NCBI GenBank assembly: GCA_013297725.1
Contig: JAAFIB010000012.1
Span: 1 to 50,662 of the forward strand
Source: Sphingomonadales bacterium
Lineage (GTDB): Bacteria > Pseudomonadota > Alphaproteobacteria > Sphingomonadales > Sphingomonadaceae
Reading direction: 5' to 3'
DNA: 50,662 bases
A program made the translations under genes and the position numbers. The notes below the pieces were generated by a model. The model was not told the DNA's origin and ran no database searches. It worked only from the letters and a program-made list of their open reading frames with translations. Positions 33,828 through 42,529 of this stretch are shown in pieces (within the stretch, counting starts at the first letter, position 1; each line of letters opens with the position of its first letter).

Positions 33828-33927
33828 GCGCGCATTTAGGCCGAGCGATTAAATCGGGGCCGCCGTAATTTCATGAAGAAATCCTTCGGGAGTGGACAGC
33901 AATGCGCCGCTCCTTTAACGGCTCGTC

Positions 33928-35487
33928 ATGTCTATACAGCCTTCTGATTCCATCCTGATCATCGATTTCGGTTCGCAAGTAACCCAGCTTATCGCGCGGC
34001 GTGTTCGCGAGGCGGGGGTGTACTCAGAGATCGCCCCGTTCAATTCCGCTGCAGAGGCGTTTCAACGGATGCAGCCCAAAGGCGTGATCCTGTCGGGCGG
34101 CCCGGCCTCTGTCACCGACAAAGGCAGCCCGCGTGCGCCCGAATGCGTATTCGACAGCGGCCTGCCGATCCTTGCGATCTGTTATGGCCAGCAGACTTTA
34201 TGCACACAGCTGGGCGGTAAAGTTGAAGGCGGGCATGCCGCCGAATTTGGCCGCGCCGATGTCGAAATCTTGAAATCCAGCCCGTTGTTCGACGGATTCT
34301 GGGAAGCCGGTCAGAAATACCCTGTCTGGATGAGCCATGGCGACCGCGTGGTTGAGGCACCCGAGGGTTTTGAAATTATCGGGACTTCCCCCAACGCGCC
34401 ATTTGCCATCTGTGTGAACGAGGCCAAGCGGTATTACACCACAATGTTCCACCCAGAGGTGGTCCACACCCCCGATGGCGCAAAGCTGTTGTCGAATTTC
34501 GTCCATAACATATGCGGATTGGCAGGTGACTGGACGATGGGCGAATTCCGCGCCGCCAAAATCGCCGAGATCAAGGCGCAAGTTGGCAGTGGCCGTGTGA
34601 TTTGCGGACTATCCGGTGGGGTTGATTCATCGGTTGCCGCGATCCTGATCCACGAAGCGATTGGCGAGCAGCTGACGTGCGTATTTGTCGATCACGGTCT
34701 GTTGCGGTTGAACGAGCGCGAACAGGTGGAAAGCCTATTCCGCGATCATTACAATATCCCGCTTGTGGTCGTTGATGCCGAGGCGCGCTTTATGGCGGGC
34801 CTTGCTGGCGTCACCGATCCCGAAGCCAAGCGCAAATTCATCGGCGGCGAATTCATCACCGTGTTTGAAGAAGAAGCCAAGAAAATTGGCGGCGCAGATT
34901 TCTTGGCGCAGGGCACGCTATACCCCGATGTGATCGAAAGCGTTTCGTTTACTGGCGGGCCATCGGTAACAATCAAAAGCCACCATAATGTCGGCGGCCT
35001 ACCCGAACGCATGAACATGCAATTGGTCGAGCCACTGCGCGAATTGTTCAAAGACGAAGTCCGTGCACTTGGCCGCGAACTGGGGCTGAAAGATGCTTTC
35101 GTTGGCCGCCATCCGTTCCCCGGCCCCGGCCTTGCCATCCGCATCCCCGGCGAAGTCAGCAAAGACCGCTGCGATATCCTGCGCCTTGCCGATGCGGTCT
35201 ATCTCGAAGAAATCCGCAACGCCGGATTATATGACGAAATCTGGCAAGCCTTTGCCGTATTATTGCCGGTCCGTACCGTCGGCGTCATGGGCGATAGCCG
35301 GACCTATGACTATGTCTGCGCATTGCGCGCTGTAACCTCGGTCGATGGCATGACAGCCGATATCTATCCGTTTGAAAGTGCTTTTTTAAGCCGGGTGAGC
35401 ACGCGGATTATCAACGAAGTTAAAGGCATCAACCGCGTAGTCTATGATTACACCAGCAAGCCCCCCGGGACGATCGAGTGGGAGTGA
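33928..35487 (+). CDS. guaA: GMP synthase (glutamine-hydrolysing)
   Basis: This 519-residue enzyme converts XMP to GMP with glutamine and ATP. The N-terminal class I amidotransferase has [20 protein letters not shown], nucleophile Cys85 in AICYGQQTL, and His/Glu in [13 protein letters not shown]. The ATP-pyrophosphatase domain has [20 protein letters not shown]. The C-terminal dimerisation/XMP domain contains [17 protein letters not shown] and ends KPPGTIEWE, the normal GuaA terminus. Full length. guaB is not adjacent. Confidence 0.98.
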   Translation: MSIQPSDSILIIDFGSQVTQLIARRVREAGVYSEIAPFNSAAEAFQRMQPKGVILSGGPASVTDKGSPRAPECVFDSGLPILAICYGQQTLCTQLGGKVEGGHAAEFGRADVEILKSSPLFDGFWEAGQKYPVWMSHGDRVVEAPEGFEIIGTSPNAPFAICVNEAKRYYTTMFHPEVVHTPDGAKLLSNFVHNICGLAGDWTMGEFRAAKIAEIKAQVGSGRVICGLSGGVDSSVAAILIHEAIGEQLTCVFVDHGLLRLNEREQVESLFRDHYNIPLVVVDAEARFMAGLAGVTDPEAKRKFIGGEFITVFEEEAKKIGGADFLAQGTLYPDVIESVSFTGGPSVTIKSHHNVGGLPERMNMQLVEPLRELFKDEVRALGRELGLKDAFVGRHPFPGPGLAIRIPGEVSKDRCDILRLADAVYLEEIRNAGLYDEIWQAFAVLLPVRTVGVMGDSRTYDYVCALRAVTSVDGMTADIYPFESAFLSRVSTRIINEVKGINRVVYDYTSKPPGTIEWE

Positions 35488-35545
35488 GGGGATTAGCCAA
35501 AGCCCCGTGGTGACAGCGCATAGCCACCAGCCCTAATGCCATCCC

Positions 35546-36790
35546 ATGATGCTATGGGAACCAACCAGAGAGGCGGCGCTTGCTCGGCTTGCGGAATTTG
35601 TGCCGCGTGCGGGCCGTGCCTATGCCGGGACACGCAATGTTGATCGCGGGCCGCTAGACCGGTCGAACGTATCAGCGCTGTCGCCCTATATCCGGCGGCG
35701 GATGATCACCGAGGAAGAGGTCGTTCGAGCGGTGCTTCAAAAGCACAGCTTTGCTGCGGCGGAGAAATTTGTCCAAGAAGTTGCATGGCGCACCTATTGG
35801 AAGGGCTGGCTGGAAATGCGGCCCGATATGCTTGTGCGCTTTGATACAGAGCGGAAGGCGTTGAAGGCAGCATTGGCCGATGACAGCAACCTAAACCGGC
35901 GCTGGCAAAAAGCGATTGAGGGCCGCACAGGCATTGATTGCTTTGATGCTTGGGTCGGCGAACTGGTAACGTATGGCTGGCTGCACAACCATGCGCGTAT
36001 GTGGTTTGCCAGCATCTGGATTTTTACGCTCGGCCTGCCATGGCAATTGGGCGCGGATTTTTTCTACAAACATTTGCTGGATGCGGATCCTGCATCGAAC
36101 ACGTTCTCGTGGCGCTGGGTTGCTGGGCTGCATACGCGCGGGAAGCATTATGTGGCGCGGGCGGAAAATATCGACCGCAATACACAGGGCCGCTTTGCGC
36201 CATATGGCCTGTTGAATGAAACGGCAGAGCCACTGCCAGAGGATGCACCGCCGCCACTGGCAGTGAAGCCCCGCTATGATCCACCACAGTTGGATGGGCG
36301 GGTTGCGTTGTTGCTGACCGAGGAAGATTTGCATCCTGAAAGCCTTGGGATCAACGCCGAGATTGCCGGTATTGCTGTCCTGCCCAGTGCAACGGTAAGC
36401 GCGTCCGAAAGTCCAGCTGCATCCTTTTCCAAGGCCGCACTGCAGGATGCGGCCCAGCGTGCCGCTGCGCATTTCAATGCACCGGCTGAGATTGTCGATC
36501 CTGCACAGCTGGCTGCGTGGGCCAAGGCGCTGGGCGTGCGGCAATTGGTGACAGGTGCTGTTCCGGTTGGCCAGATTGCATGGCAATTGCGCGACTTGCC
36601 ACCCGCTCTGGCCGAGCAAGGCGTTGCGCTTGTGCAGCTGCAACGCGACTGGGACCGAAAGCTATGGCCGCTTGCCACCGCGGGCTTTTTCAAACTGAAA
36701 ACGAAGCTTCCCGGTATCGCGATGGAATATGCGAGCGATCAACCTAGCCCTCAATCGCAACAAATTTCCCTGCCGCTCGGTCTTTCTTGA
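35546..36790 (+). CDS. Photolyase/cryptochrome-related protein with domains in reversed order
   Basis: This is a 414-residue protein. Residues 1-225 match the FAD-binding helical half of photolyases. The blocks seen are SALSPYIRRRMITEEEVV, FVQEVAWRTYWKGWLE, GRTGIDCFDAWVGELVTYGW with LHNHARMWFASIW, and LGADFFYKHLLDADPASNTF with SWRWVAGLHTRGK. In known photolyases this half is C-terminal. Residues 250-395 form an alpha/beta region in the order expected for the photolyase antenna domain (RVALLLTEEDLHPES; IAGIAVLP; a helix; VRQLVTGAVP; ALVQLQRDWD; ATAGFFKLKTKLPGI). So the protein looks circularly permuted. DNA repair or photosensing is inferred. Its 3' end overlaps the opposite-strand asparaginase gene by 47 bp. 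Confidence 0.8.
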   Translation: MMLWEPTREAALARLAEFVPRAGRAYAGTRNVDRGPLDRSNVSALSPYIRRRMITEEEVVRAVLQKHSFAAAEKFVQEVAWRTYWKGWLEMRPDMLVRFDTERKALKAALADDSNLNRRWQKAIEGRTGIDCFDAWVGELVTYGWLHNHARMWFASIWIFTLGLPWQLGADFFYKHLLDADPASNTFSWRWVAGLHTRGKHYVARAENIDRNTQGRFAPYGLLNETAEPLPEDAPPPLAVKPRYDPPQLDGRVALLLTEEDLHPESLGINAEIAGIAVLPSATVSASESPAASFSKAALQDAAQRAAAHFNAPAEIVDPAQLAAWAKALGVRQLVTGAVPVGQIAWQLRDLPPALAEQGVALVQLQRDWDRKLWPLATAGFFKLKTKLPGIAMEYASDQPSPQSQQISLPLGLS

Positions 36791-37244
36791 CCTTTAGCCC
36801 GTCAAACACCTGCCCGCTCATCGCGATATAGACGCCCGGTTGTGCAACTTGCGCAGTTGCAAACGCCATGCCCAGATTAAACTGCGCATCAGTTTCGGCA
36901 AAGCGCGCTGGCGACAGGGCGCCGGTCAGCACAATGGTTTTGCCGGGAACAGCCGCCGCCAGAACCTGTGCGGTTTCGGCCATGGTGTCGGTACCGTGGG
37001 TGATAACAATACGATCCTCTGGTGCTTCGCGTGCTGAGCTGGCGATCAAAGCGCGATCAGCATCGGTTAGCTCCAGACTGTCTTTGCGCATCACCTCAAC
37101 CAGCCGGTATGGCAAAGCTACCCGTGCCTCGGTCAGCAACGCAGGAATGCCACTATCGACGATCTGATACTCCGATAATGCATCAAAGTAATTCTTGTCG
37201 ATCGTGCCGCCGGTGGTGAGGATAAGGATTGCGCTTTGCGTCAT
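36744..37244 (-). CDS. Single-domain asparaginase-like protein
   Basis: This protein has 166 residues from ATG 37244; ATG 37256 is also possible. It holds only the N-terminal catalytic domain of L-asparaginase type I/II: ILILTTGGTIDKNY (nucleophile Thr in GGTID), a mid-protein acidic residue stretch (RKDSLELTDADR), IVITHGTDTMAETAQVLAAA (Thr-Asp pair) and KTIVLTGALSPARF (catalytic Lys region is altered to a GAL-SPARFAE loop). The C-terminal domain found in the 320-residue enzymes is missing, and no relic of it is seen. Short proteins like this exist as a separate subfamily, and their activity is uncertain. Confidence 0.85.
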   Translation of the reverse strand: MTQSAILILTTGGTIDKNYFDALSEYQIVDSGIPALLTEARVALPYRLVEVMRKDSLELTDADRALIASSAREAPEDRIVITHGTDTMAETAQVLAAAVPGKTIVLTGALSPARFAETDAQFNLGMAFATAQVAQPGVYIAMSGQVFDGLKVKKDRAAGKFVAIEG

Positions 37245-37355
37245 GCACTGGCGCATAGCGCAAGCAGATAGGTAGGGAAAGCCAGCGATACTTGCCTCAC
37301 CCCATGATACCGCTAAAGCTAGGCTGCAAGATCATTTCACTATCAGGAGAAAGCG

Positions 37356-37760
37356 ATGTCCATCGATTACATCATGATCGGTTCCAACGATTTGGCCCGG
37401 TCGCGCGCATTCTATGACGCAGTGATGCCGCATCTGGGCGGCGCATTGGAGCATGATTATGAAGGAATCACTTTTGGCTATGCGTTGGCTGGCGGGGCCA
37501 CAGTCTGGATCGCGCGGCCCTATGACAAAAGCGAAGCTGTTCCCGGCAATGGATCGATGCCCGGCTTTGGCTGCGCATCACACGCAGCGGTTGACGCCGC
37601 CCATGCTGCGGCGCTTGCGGCTGGCGGCAGCAATGAAGGCGACCCCGGCCCGCGGCCCTTATACGGACCGAATTTCTACGGCGGCTATGTCCGCGATCCA
37701 GACGGAAATAAAATGAGCTTTGTTCTGGCGGGCACTTTGACAGAGGACAATGCGGAATGA
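37356..37760 (+). CDS. VOC (glyoxalase/bleomycin-resistance fold) protein
   Basis: This 134-residue protein has two beta-alpha-beta-beta-beta units: SIDYIMIGSNDLARSRAFYD at the start and GNKMSFVLAGTL at the end. The metal-site pattern of VOC proteins is only partly visible (early Asp instead of His; Tyr-x-x-Asp-Pro-Asp-Gly-Asn loop present). Substrate is unknown; lactoylglutathione-lyase-like naming would be overcalling. AGGAG precedes the ATG. Its stop overlaps the start of the ArsC-like gene by 4 bp. Confidence 0.9.
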   Translation: MSIDYIMIGSNDLARSRAFYDAVMPHLGGALEHDYEGITFGYALAGGATVWIARPYDKSEAVPGNGSMPGFGCASHAAVDAAHAAALAAGGSNEGDPGPRPLYGPNFYGGYVRDPDGNKMSFVLAGTLTEDNAE

Positions 37761-38107
37761 CCGTTACTCTTTATGGCATCCCCAATTGCGACACCGTGAA
37801 AAAGGCACGCAACTGGCTGGACGCGAACAGCATCACTTACACATTTCACGATTACAAAAAGGCTGGCGCTGATCCGGCAAAGTTGAGAGCGTGGTGCGGG
37901 GCAAAGGGTTGGGAAACGATCGTGAACCGTGCGGGCACGACGTTTAAGAAACTGCCCGATGATGCCAAGGCTGATTTGGACGAGGGCAAAGCCATCGCCC
38001 TAATGCTGGACCAACCAAGCATGATCAAACGGCCCGTGGTGGAGCACGCGGGCGGCCTATTGGTCGGGTTTAAACCTGCTGAATGGGAAGAGGCATTTGG
38101 CAAATGA
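37757..38107 (+). CDS. ArsC/Spx-family reductase (YffB-like)
   Basis: This 116-residue protein has a thioredoxin-like fold. The N-terminus TVTLYGIPNCDTVKKARNWL carries one Cys (Cys11) in the NCDTVKKA motif. IVNRAGTTFKKLPDDAK and MIKRPVVEHAGGLLVGF are the glutathione/substrate-site segments of the YffB subgroup. YffB resembles arsenate reductase but its activity is not established, so arsenate reduction should not be assumed. No ars genes are nearby. Translationally coupled to the VOC gene. Confidence 0.92.
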   Translation: MTVTLYGIPNCDTVKKARNWLDANSITYTFHDYKKAGADPAKLRAWCGAKGWETIVNRAGTTFKKLPDDAKADLDEGKAIALMLDQPSMIKRPVVEHAGGLLVGFKPAEWEEAFGK

Positions 38108-38152
38108 TGCCTTTGTCACAACGTTGAAACATAAAGCGGGAAGGGCAAGATC

Positions 38153-39217
38153 ATGATCCGCGCCTTTCTCGCTTTATCGCTATTATTGATAACCCCCGCA
38201 TGCGCGACAAACGGGGCAGAGGAGGCGAAGATGGCCAGTGCGAAACCGATCATCATCGCCCATCGCGGGGCCAGTGGCGAACGCCCTGAACATACCATCG
38301 CCGCCTACACTTTGGCGATTGAACAGGGCGCGGATTATATTGAGCCCGATCTGGTTCTGACCAAAGACAGCGTGCTGGTGGCGCGGCATGAAAATGCGAT
38401 ATCGGAGACCACCGATGTCGCGGCGCGCGCCGAATTTGCCAGTCGCAAAACGACAAAGACCATCGATAGGCAACAAGTCACTGACTGGTTCACCGAAGAT
38501 TTCACTTTAGCAGAGCTGAAAACACTGCGCGCCAAAGAGCGGCTGCCAATGTTGCGGGCTGCCAATACCGCATTTGACGGGCAGTTTGAAATTCCGACCT
38601 TTGAAGAGATTATTGAACTGGCGCAGGCAAAGTCGCGGGAAACGGGGCGGGTCATCGGCATCTATCCCGAAACCAAGCATCCCAGCTATTTTGCATCCAT
38701 CGGCCTTCCGCATGAAGAGCCATTGCTGAAAACACTCGCGCAATTTGGCATGAACAAAGCAGACAGTCCGGTGTTCATCCAAAGCTTTGAGGTGAGCAAC
38801 CTAAAGGCACTGCGCGGCAAAACCACAGTGAAGCTGATCCAGTTGATGGACAGCGAAGGCGGACCCGCCGATATGCCCGGTACACTCTATGCCAGCATGG
38901 CGACACCCACCGGGCTAAAGGCCGTCGCAGAATATGCCGATGGCATTGGCCCAAACAAAGCATTAGTCATCCCGCGCACTTTGCTTGGCAATTTGGGAGA
39001 GCCGACTGCATTGGTGGCCAACGCACATGCCGTTGGCTTGAAAGTCCATCCATGGACATTCCGGCGCGAGAATTTCTTCCTGCCGCTTGCGCAGAAATCA
39101 GGGATAAACCCCGCAGCGACTGGTGATCTGATCGCCGAAATCCGCGCCTTCATCGCCGTTGGTGTCGATGGTTTTTTCAGCGATAATGTTGCCGAGGCGG
39201 CCGCTGCTATACGGTAG
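38153..39217 (+). CDS. Glycerophosphodiester phosphodiesterase, periplasmic (GlpQ type)
   Basis: This 354-residue enzyme hydrolyses deacylated phospholipids to glycerol-3-phosphate and an alcohol. The signal peptide MIRAFLALSLLLITPACATN could be a lipoprotein signal (Cys17), though the lipobox TPAC is unusual. Catalytic motifs are intact: IIIAHRGASGERPEHTIAAY, ADYIEPDLVLTKDSVLVARH and GVDGFFSDNVAE. GIYPETKHPSYF and FIQSFEVSNLKAL are typical of the GlpQ branch. AAGGG precedes the ATG. Its 3' end overlaps the convergent MFS gene by 11 bp. Confidence 0.95.
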   Translation: MIRAFLALSLLLITPACATNGAEEAKMASAKPIIIAHRGASGERPEHTIAAYTLAIEQGADYIEPDLVLTKDSVLVARHENAISETTDVAARAEFASRKTTKTIDRQQVTDWFTEDFTLAELKTLRAKERLPMLRAANTAFDGQFEIPTFEEIIELAQAKSRETGRVIGIYPETKHPSYFASIGLPHEEPLLKTLAQFGMNKADSPVFIQSFEVSNLKALRGKTTVKLIQLMDSEGGPADMPGTLYASMATPTGLKAVAEYADGIGPNKALVIPRTLLGNLGEPTALVANAHAVGLKVHPWTFRRENFFLPLAQKSGINPAATGDLIAEIRAFIAVGVDGFFSDNVAEAAAAIR

Positions 39218-40439
39218 CTGCGTGGCGCGACAATGTACGCCACAGGATCGCAATCGCAATCGCGAGCAGTAAAGCTGAAAGAATGAATGGTGCGCCGGGC
39301 AGATAAAGACCTTCGCCATCGGCAAACGCGCCAAAAATCGAAGTCATGATCAGAGGTCCGATTATCGAGGTCAGGCTGATCATGCTTGCGATTGCGCCCT
39401 GCAGCTCCCCCTGCGCATCTTCGCTAACCCGCTTCGTCATCAGTTCCTGCATCGCCGGGAACGCCAGCCCAGTCACCGCGCCGAGCAGGATCGCCGTAAT
39501 CGCATGTCCGGTGCTCTGCGCAAAGGCGAGGATGAGATATGAGGGCAGTCCGAACAGCAAGCTCCATTTCGCGGTCTGGACCACACCGAAACGGGCAATC
39601 GCCTTGCCCACGAACAACCCCTGAGTGATTGCGATCGTCGTTCCGTATAATGCCACGGTCAAGCCAATCGCTAGCGGTCCCCAGCCAAACTGTAACGACC
39701 CATAATAGCCCCAAACCGAGATATTGGCCTGCGCAGATAACTGCAGGAAAAAAATCGTAACCAAGCACCCAATAACCAAAGGGTTCTTTGCCATCTGCAG
39801 CAGTGTGCCGAAAGGATTTGCGCGCGCGAGGCTAAATGTACGCCGTCTTTCGGGTGGCAAGGTTTCCCGGAGCATAAACCAGCCGCAGAGCGTACCTGAC
39901 AGTGATAGAACACTGGCGATGATAAAGGGTAGGCGGTCGCTGTACATTCCGGCAAACCCGCCCAGCGCAGGGCCGAGTACAAATCCCGCAGCGCCGGCAC
40001 CACCCAGAACGCCAAACACCGCTCCACGACCCTCTGGCGGAACGGTATCGGCGATACAGCTGTTCGCGGCTCCCCAAGTTGCACCCATGATCCCTGAAAT
40101 CAGACGGCCGATGAATAGCCATGCAAGCGTAGGCGCCCATGCCATCACCGCATAATCAATGCCGAGCAGAGCCAAGCAAAGAAGCAGCACAGGCCGTCGT
40201 CCAAAACGATCTGAAAGCCCGCCCACCAGTGGTGCAAAGAAGAACTGCATGACCGAATAAGCGAATATCAGCAGCCCGCCAATTTCTGCCGCGCGGTCTA
40301 TAGTCACTCCTGCTATGCCCATGATCAACGAAGGCGTCACAGGCATGATCAAGCCTATCCCCATCATGTCGATAAACACAATGAAGGCAACAAGGCCCAA
40401 AAGCCCGCGGTTATCCGATGCTGATATTTTGTCCCCCAT
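39207..40439 (-). CDS. MFS transporter, TetA/TCR-like
   Basis: This protein has 410 residues from ATG 40439; the upstream TTG is less likely. Twelve transmembrane helices. The A motif is GGLSDRFGRRPVLLL between helices 2 and 3, and motif C, an antiporter signature, is GFVLGPALGGFAG. VFIDMMGIGLIMPVTPSLI in helix 1 is the TetA-type opening. Such proteins export tetracycline or other small molecules by proton exchange, but similar sphingomonad proteins are usually not resistance genes. No TetR regulator is adjacent, so I would not call it a resistance determinant. Confidence 0.9.
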   Translation of the reverse strand: MGDKISASDNRGLLGLVAFIVFIDMMGIGLIMPVTPSLIMGIAGVTIDRAAEIGGLLIFAYSVMQFFFAPLVGGLSDRFGRRPVLLLCLALLGIDYAVMAWAPTLAWLFIGRLISGIMGATWGAANSCIADTVPPEGRGAVFGVLGGAGAAGFVLGPALGGFAGMYSDRLPFIIASVLSLSGTLCGWFMLRETLPPERRRTFSLARANPFGTLLQMAKNPLVIGCLVTIFFLQLSAQANISVWGYYGSLQFGWGPLAIGLTVALYGTTIAITQGLFVGKAIARFGVVQTAKWSLLFGLPSYLILAFAQSTGHAITAILLGAVTGLAFPAMQELMTKRVSEDAQGELQGAIASMISLTSIIGPLIMTSIFGAFADGEGLYLPGAPFILSALLLAIAIAILWRTLSRHAATV

Positions 40440-40601
40440 AGACAAAGGGTAAGTTGCCTCCGCCTAATGGTCAACGGCTCTGAACGAGCACGCTGATCAC
40501 TGCTTCGATCCCGCTTACCGACAAGAAACTGTCACAGCACTGCCGCTCGTCTGTCACCTTGAACGACTACGCGCCGCAGAGTCGATCAAGGGGATGGTGT
40601 A

Positions 40602-41471
40602 ATGAACGACGTAACAATGAGCGCACAGAATACGGCTGTTACATTGGCTTCCGGTACGACGCCGCCTTGGCTGAACCTGCCAGAACCGCGCAGCTTTCGC
40701 CCGCCAACAAAGCACCGCACCGTTTGGATTTCGGACATCCATCTGGGGACGCGCGGTTGCAATGCCGAAATGCTGGTCGAATTTCTAAGGTCGATCCAAT
40801 GCGATACGCTGTATCTGGTGGGTGACATCATTGATGGCTGGCAGTTAAGCAAAGGCTGGCATTGGCCGCCCGCACATAACGAAGTTGTCCGCCGCATATT
40901 GAAAATGGCGCATCGCGGAACACGTGTTGTTTATGTCGTTGGCAATCATGACGAGATGCTGCGCGATTATGCAGGCTTTAGTTTCGGCGGTGTAGAGATC
41001 GTCAACGAAACGGTCCATGACTGCAAAGATGGTCGCAAATTGCTGATCACGCACGGCGATGCTTTTGACGCGGTGGTTATGTACGCGCGCTGGCTCGCGG
41101 TGCTGGGGGATAAAGCCTATTCGTTGCTGTTGCGGCTGAACATCTTGCTAGCCGCCATCCGCAAACGGTTTGATCTGCCCTATTGGTCGCTGTCCGCCTA
41201 TATGAAGCGGCGCGTCAAAAATGCTGTGGAATTTGTCGGGCGTTTTGAGGAGGCGGTTGCACGCGCCGCACTTGAACGCGGTCTTGATGGTGTTGTCTGC
41301 GGTCATATCCATACCGCAGAGATCCGGAAAATCGGCGACATTACCTATTATAACGACGGCGATTGGGTCGAAAGCTGCACCGCTTTAGTCGAAGAGCCCG
41401 ATGGTAGCTTTCATATCATCGACTGGGCGCTGACAAAGCGTGCAGCCGCAGCAGCAAAGGCAGCAGCATGA
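40602..41471 (+). CDS. LpxH-like metallophosphatase (UDP-2,3-diacylglucosamine diphosphatase family)
   Basis: This is a 289-residue calcineurin-like phosphoesterase. All metal boxes are present: VWISDIHLGTRGCNAEML, LVGDIIDGWQLSKGWHWPP, VVGNHDEMLRDYAGF, LITHGDAFDAVV and VCGHIHTAEIRK. Automatic annotation would name it UDP-2,3-diacylglucosamine diphosphatase. It is longer than LpxH and has about 35 extra N-terminal residues, and it is fused operonically to a GT4 glycosyltransferase (ATGA overlap). Envelope glycolipid metabolism is therefore a better general description than lipid A synthesis specifically. Confidence 0.9.
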   Translation: MNDVTMSAQNTAVTLASGTTPPWLNLPEPRSFRPPTKHRTVWISDIHLGTRGCNAEMLVEFLRSIQCDTLYLVGDIIDGWQLSKGWHWPPAHNEVVRRILKMAHRGTRVVYVVGNHDEMLRDYAGFSFGGVEIVNETVHDCKDGRKLLITHGDAFDAVVMYARWLAVLGDKAYSLLLRLNILLAAIRKRFDLPYWSLSAYMKRRVKNAVEFVGRFEEAVARAALERGLDGVVCGHIHTAEIRKIGDITYYNDGDWVESCTALVEEPDGSFHIIDWALTKRAAAAAKAAA

Positions 41472-42529
41472 GGATCGCCATCGCCACCGACGCCTGGGCC
41501 CCGCAAGTCAACGGTGTGGTCAGAACGTTACGCACTACAGTCAATGCACTGATCGAACGCGGGCATGATGTTGAGCTGATCACACCGCAGCAATTCTTTA
41601 CTGTACCGATGCCGGGATATCGCGAAATCCGGTTGGCAGTTGCCCCGCGATTTGGAGCGCGGCGTGCCTTGAAAGAGTTCAATCCCGACATCGTCCATAT
41701 CTCCACCGAAGGGCCGATTGGGTGGAGTGCGCGGGCATGGTGCCTTTCACAGAATAAACCCTTTACCAGCGCGTTTCACACACGCTTTCCCGATTATGCA
41801 TCGGTCCGTACCGGGCTTTCGCCGGACCGGTTCTGGCCCATTATGCGTCGCTTTCATGCGCCATCAAAGGCGGTGCTAGCTGCAACGCCGGGACTGATGA
41901 CGGAGCTTGCCGAGCGCGGAATACCCCAAACCCGTTTGTGGTCACGCGGTGTCGATACCCAGGTTTTCCACGACAAACAGCCGCCGCTGGATTGTCTTGC
42001 CCATCTTCCCCGTCCGTTGTTTCTCTGCGTCGGCCGTGTTGCCAAAGAGAAAAATCTTGAGGCATTTTTGCAGTGCAAAGTTACAGGTTCCAAAGTCGTG
42101 GTCGGCGATGGGCCCATGCTCGACGAGCTGAGGACCAAATGTCCAGGCGCTCATTTCACCGGGGCTTTGCAAGGGACGGATCTGGCCGGAGCCTATACCG
42201 CCGCTGATGTATTTGTGTTCCCCAGCAAAACCGACACGTTCGGGCTGGTACTGATCGAGGCGCTGGCATGCGGGGTTCCGGTTGCTGGCTACCCCGTTGC
42301 AGGGCCGATGGATATTGCAGGGATTGATGGGCGCGGGCCTAACTCGGATTTGGAACGGCCGATCGGTGCACTGAATGATGATCTGGCGTTGGCTATGACG
42401 CAGGCGCTGAGCTGCAACCGCAATGATGCCGCAGCCTATGGTAGAACATTTTCATGGGATCGCTGCACCAGCCAGTTTGAAGATGCACTGGAATCGGCGA
42501 TTGCGGCTCAGGCTTTAGAGATAGCCTAG
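41468..42529 (+). CDS. GT4-family glycosyltransferase
   Basis: This 353-residue GT-B glycosyltransferase is probably peripheral to the inner membrane. N-terminal acceptor domain: MRIAIATDAWAPQVNGVVRT and DIVHISTEGPIGWSARAW. C-terminal nucleotide-sugar domain: FLCVGRVAKEKNLEAFL, VVGDGPMLDEL and VFVFPSKTDTFGLVLIEALA (the E-x7-E element with Asp in first position). The sequence is like mannosyl- and glucosyl-diacylglycerol transferases. Its start overlaps the phosphatase gene by 4 bp, so the two probably modify the same glycolipid. Its 3' end overlaps the convergent hydrolase gene by 4 bp. Confidence 0.93.
   Translation: MRIAIATDAWAPQVNGVVRTLRTTVNALIERGHDVELITPQQFFTVPMPGYREIRLAVAPRFGARRALKEFNPDIVHISTEGPIGWSARAWCLSQNKPFTSAFHTRFPDYASVRTGLSPDRFWPIMRRFHAPSKAVLAATPGLMTELAERGIPQTRLWSRGVDTQVFHDKQPPLDCLAHLPRPLFLCVGRVAKEKNLEAFLQCKVTGSKVVVGDGPMLDELRTKCPGAHFTGALQGTDLAGAYTAADVFVFPSKTDTFGLVLIEALACGVPVAGYPVAGPMDIAGIDGRGPNSDLERPIGALNDDLALAMTQALSCNRNDAAAYGRTFSWDRCTSQFEDALESAIAAQALEIA

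Noticed and set aside
37757-38107. Arsenate-resistance function for the ArsC-like protein
   Set aside because: It matches the YffB subgroup, and no other ars genes are present in the window.
39207-40439. Tetracycline-resistance gene
   Set aside because: TetA-like motifs are present, but no TetR or mobile element is adjacent; general MFS exporters look the same.
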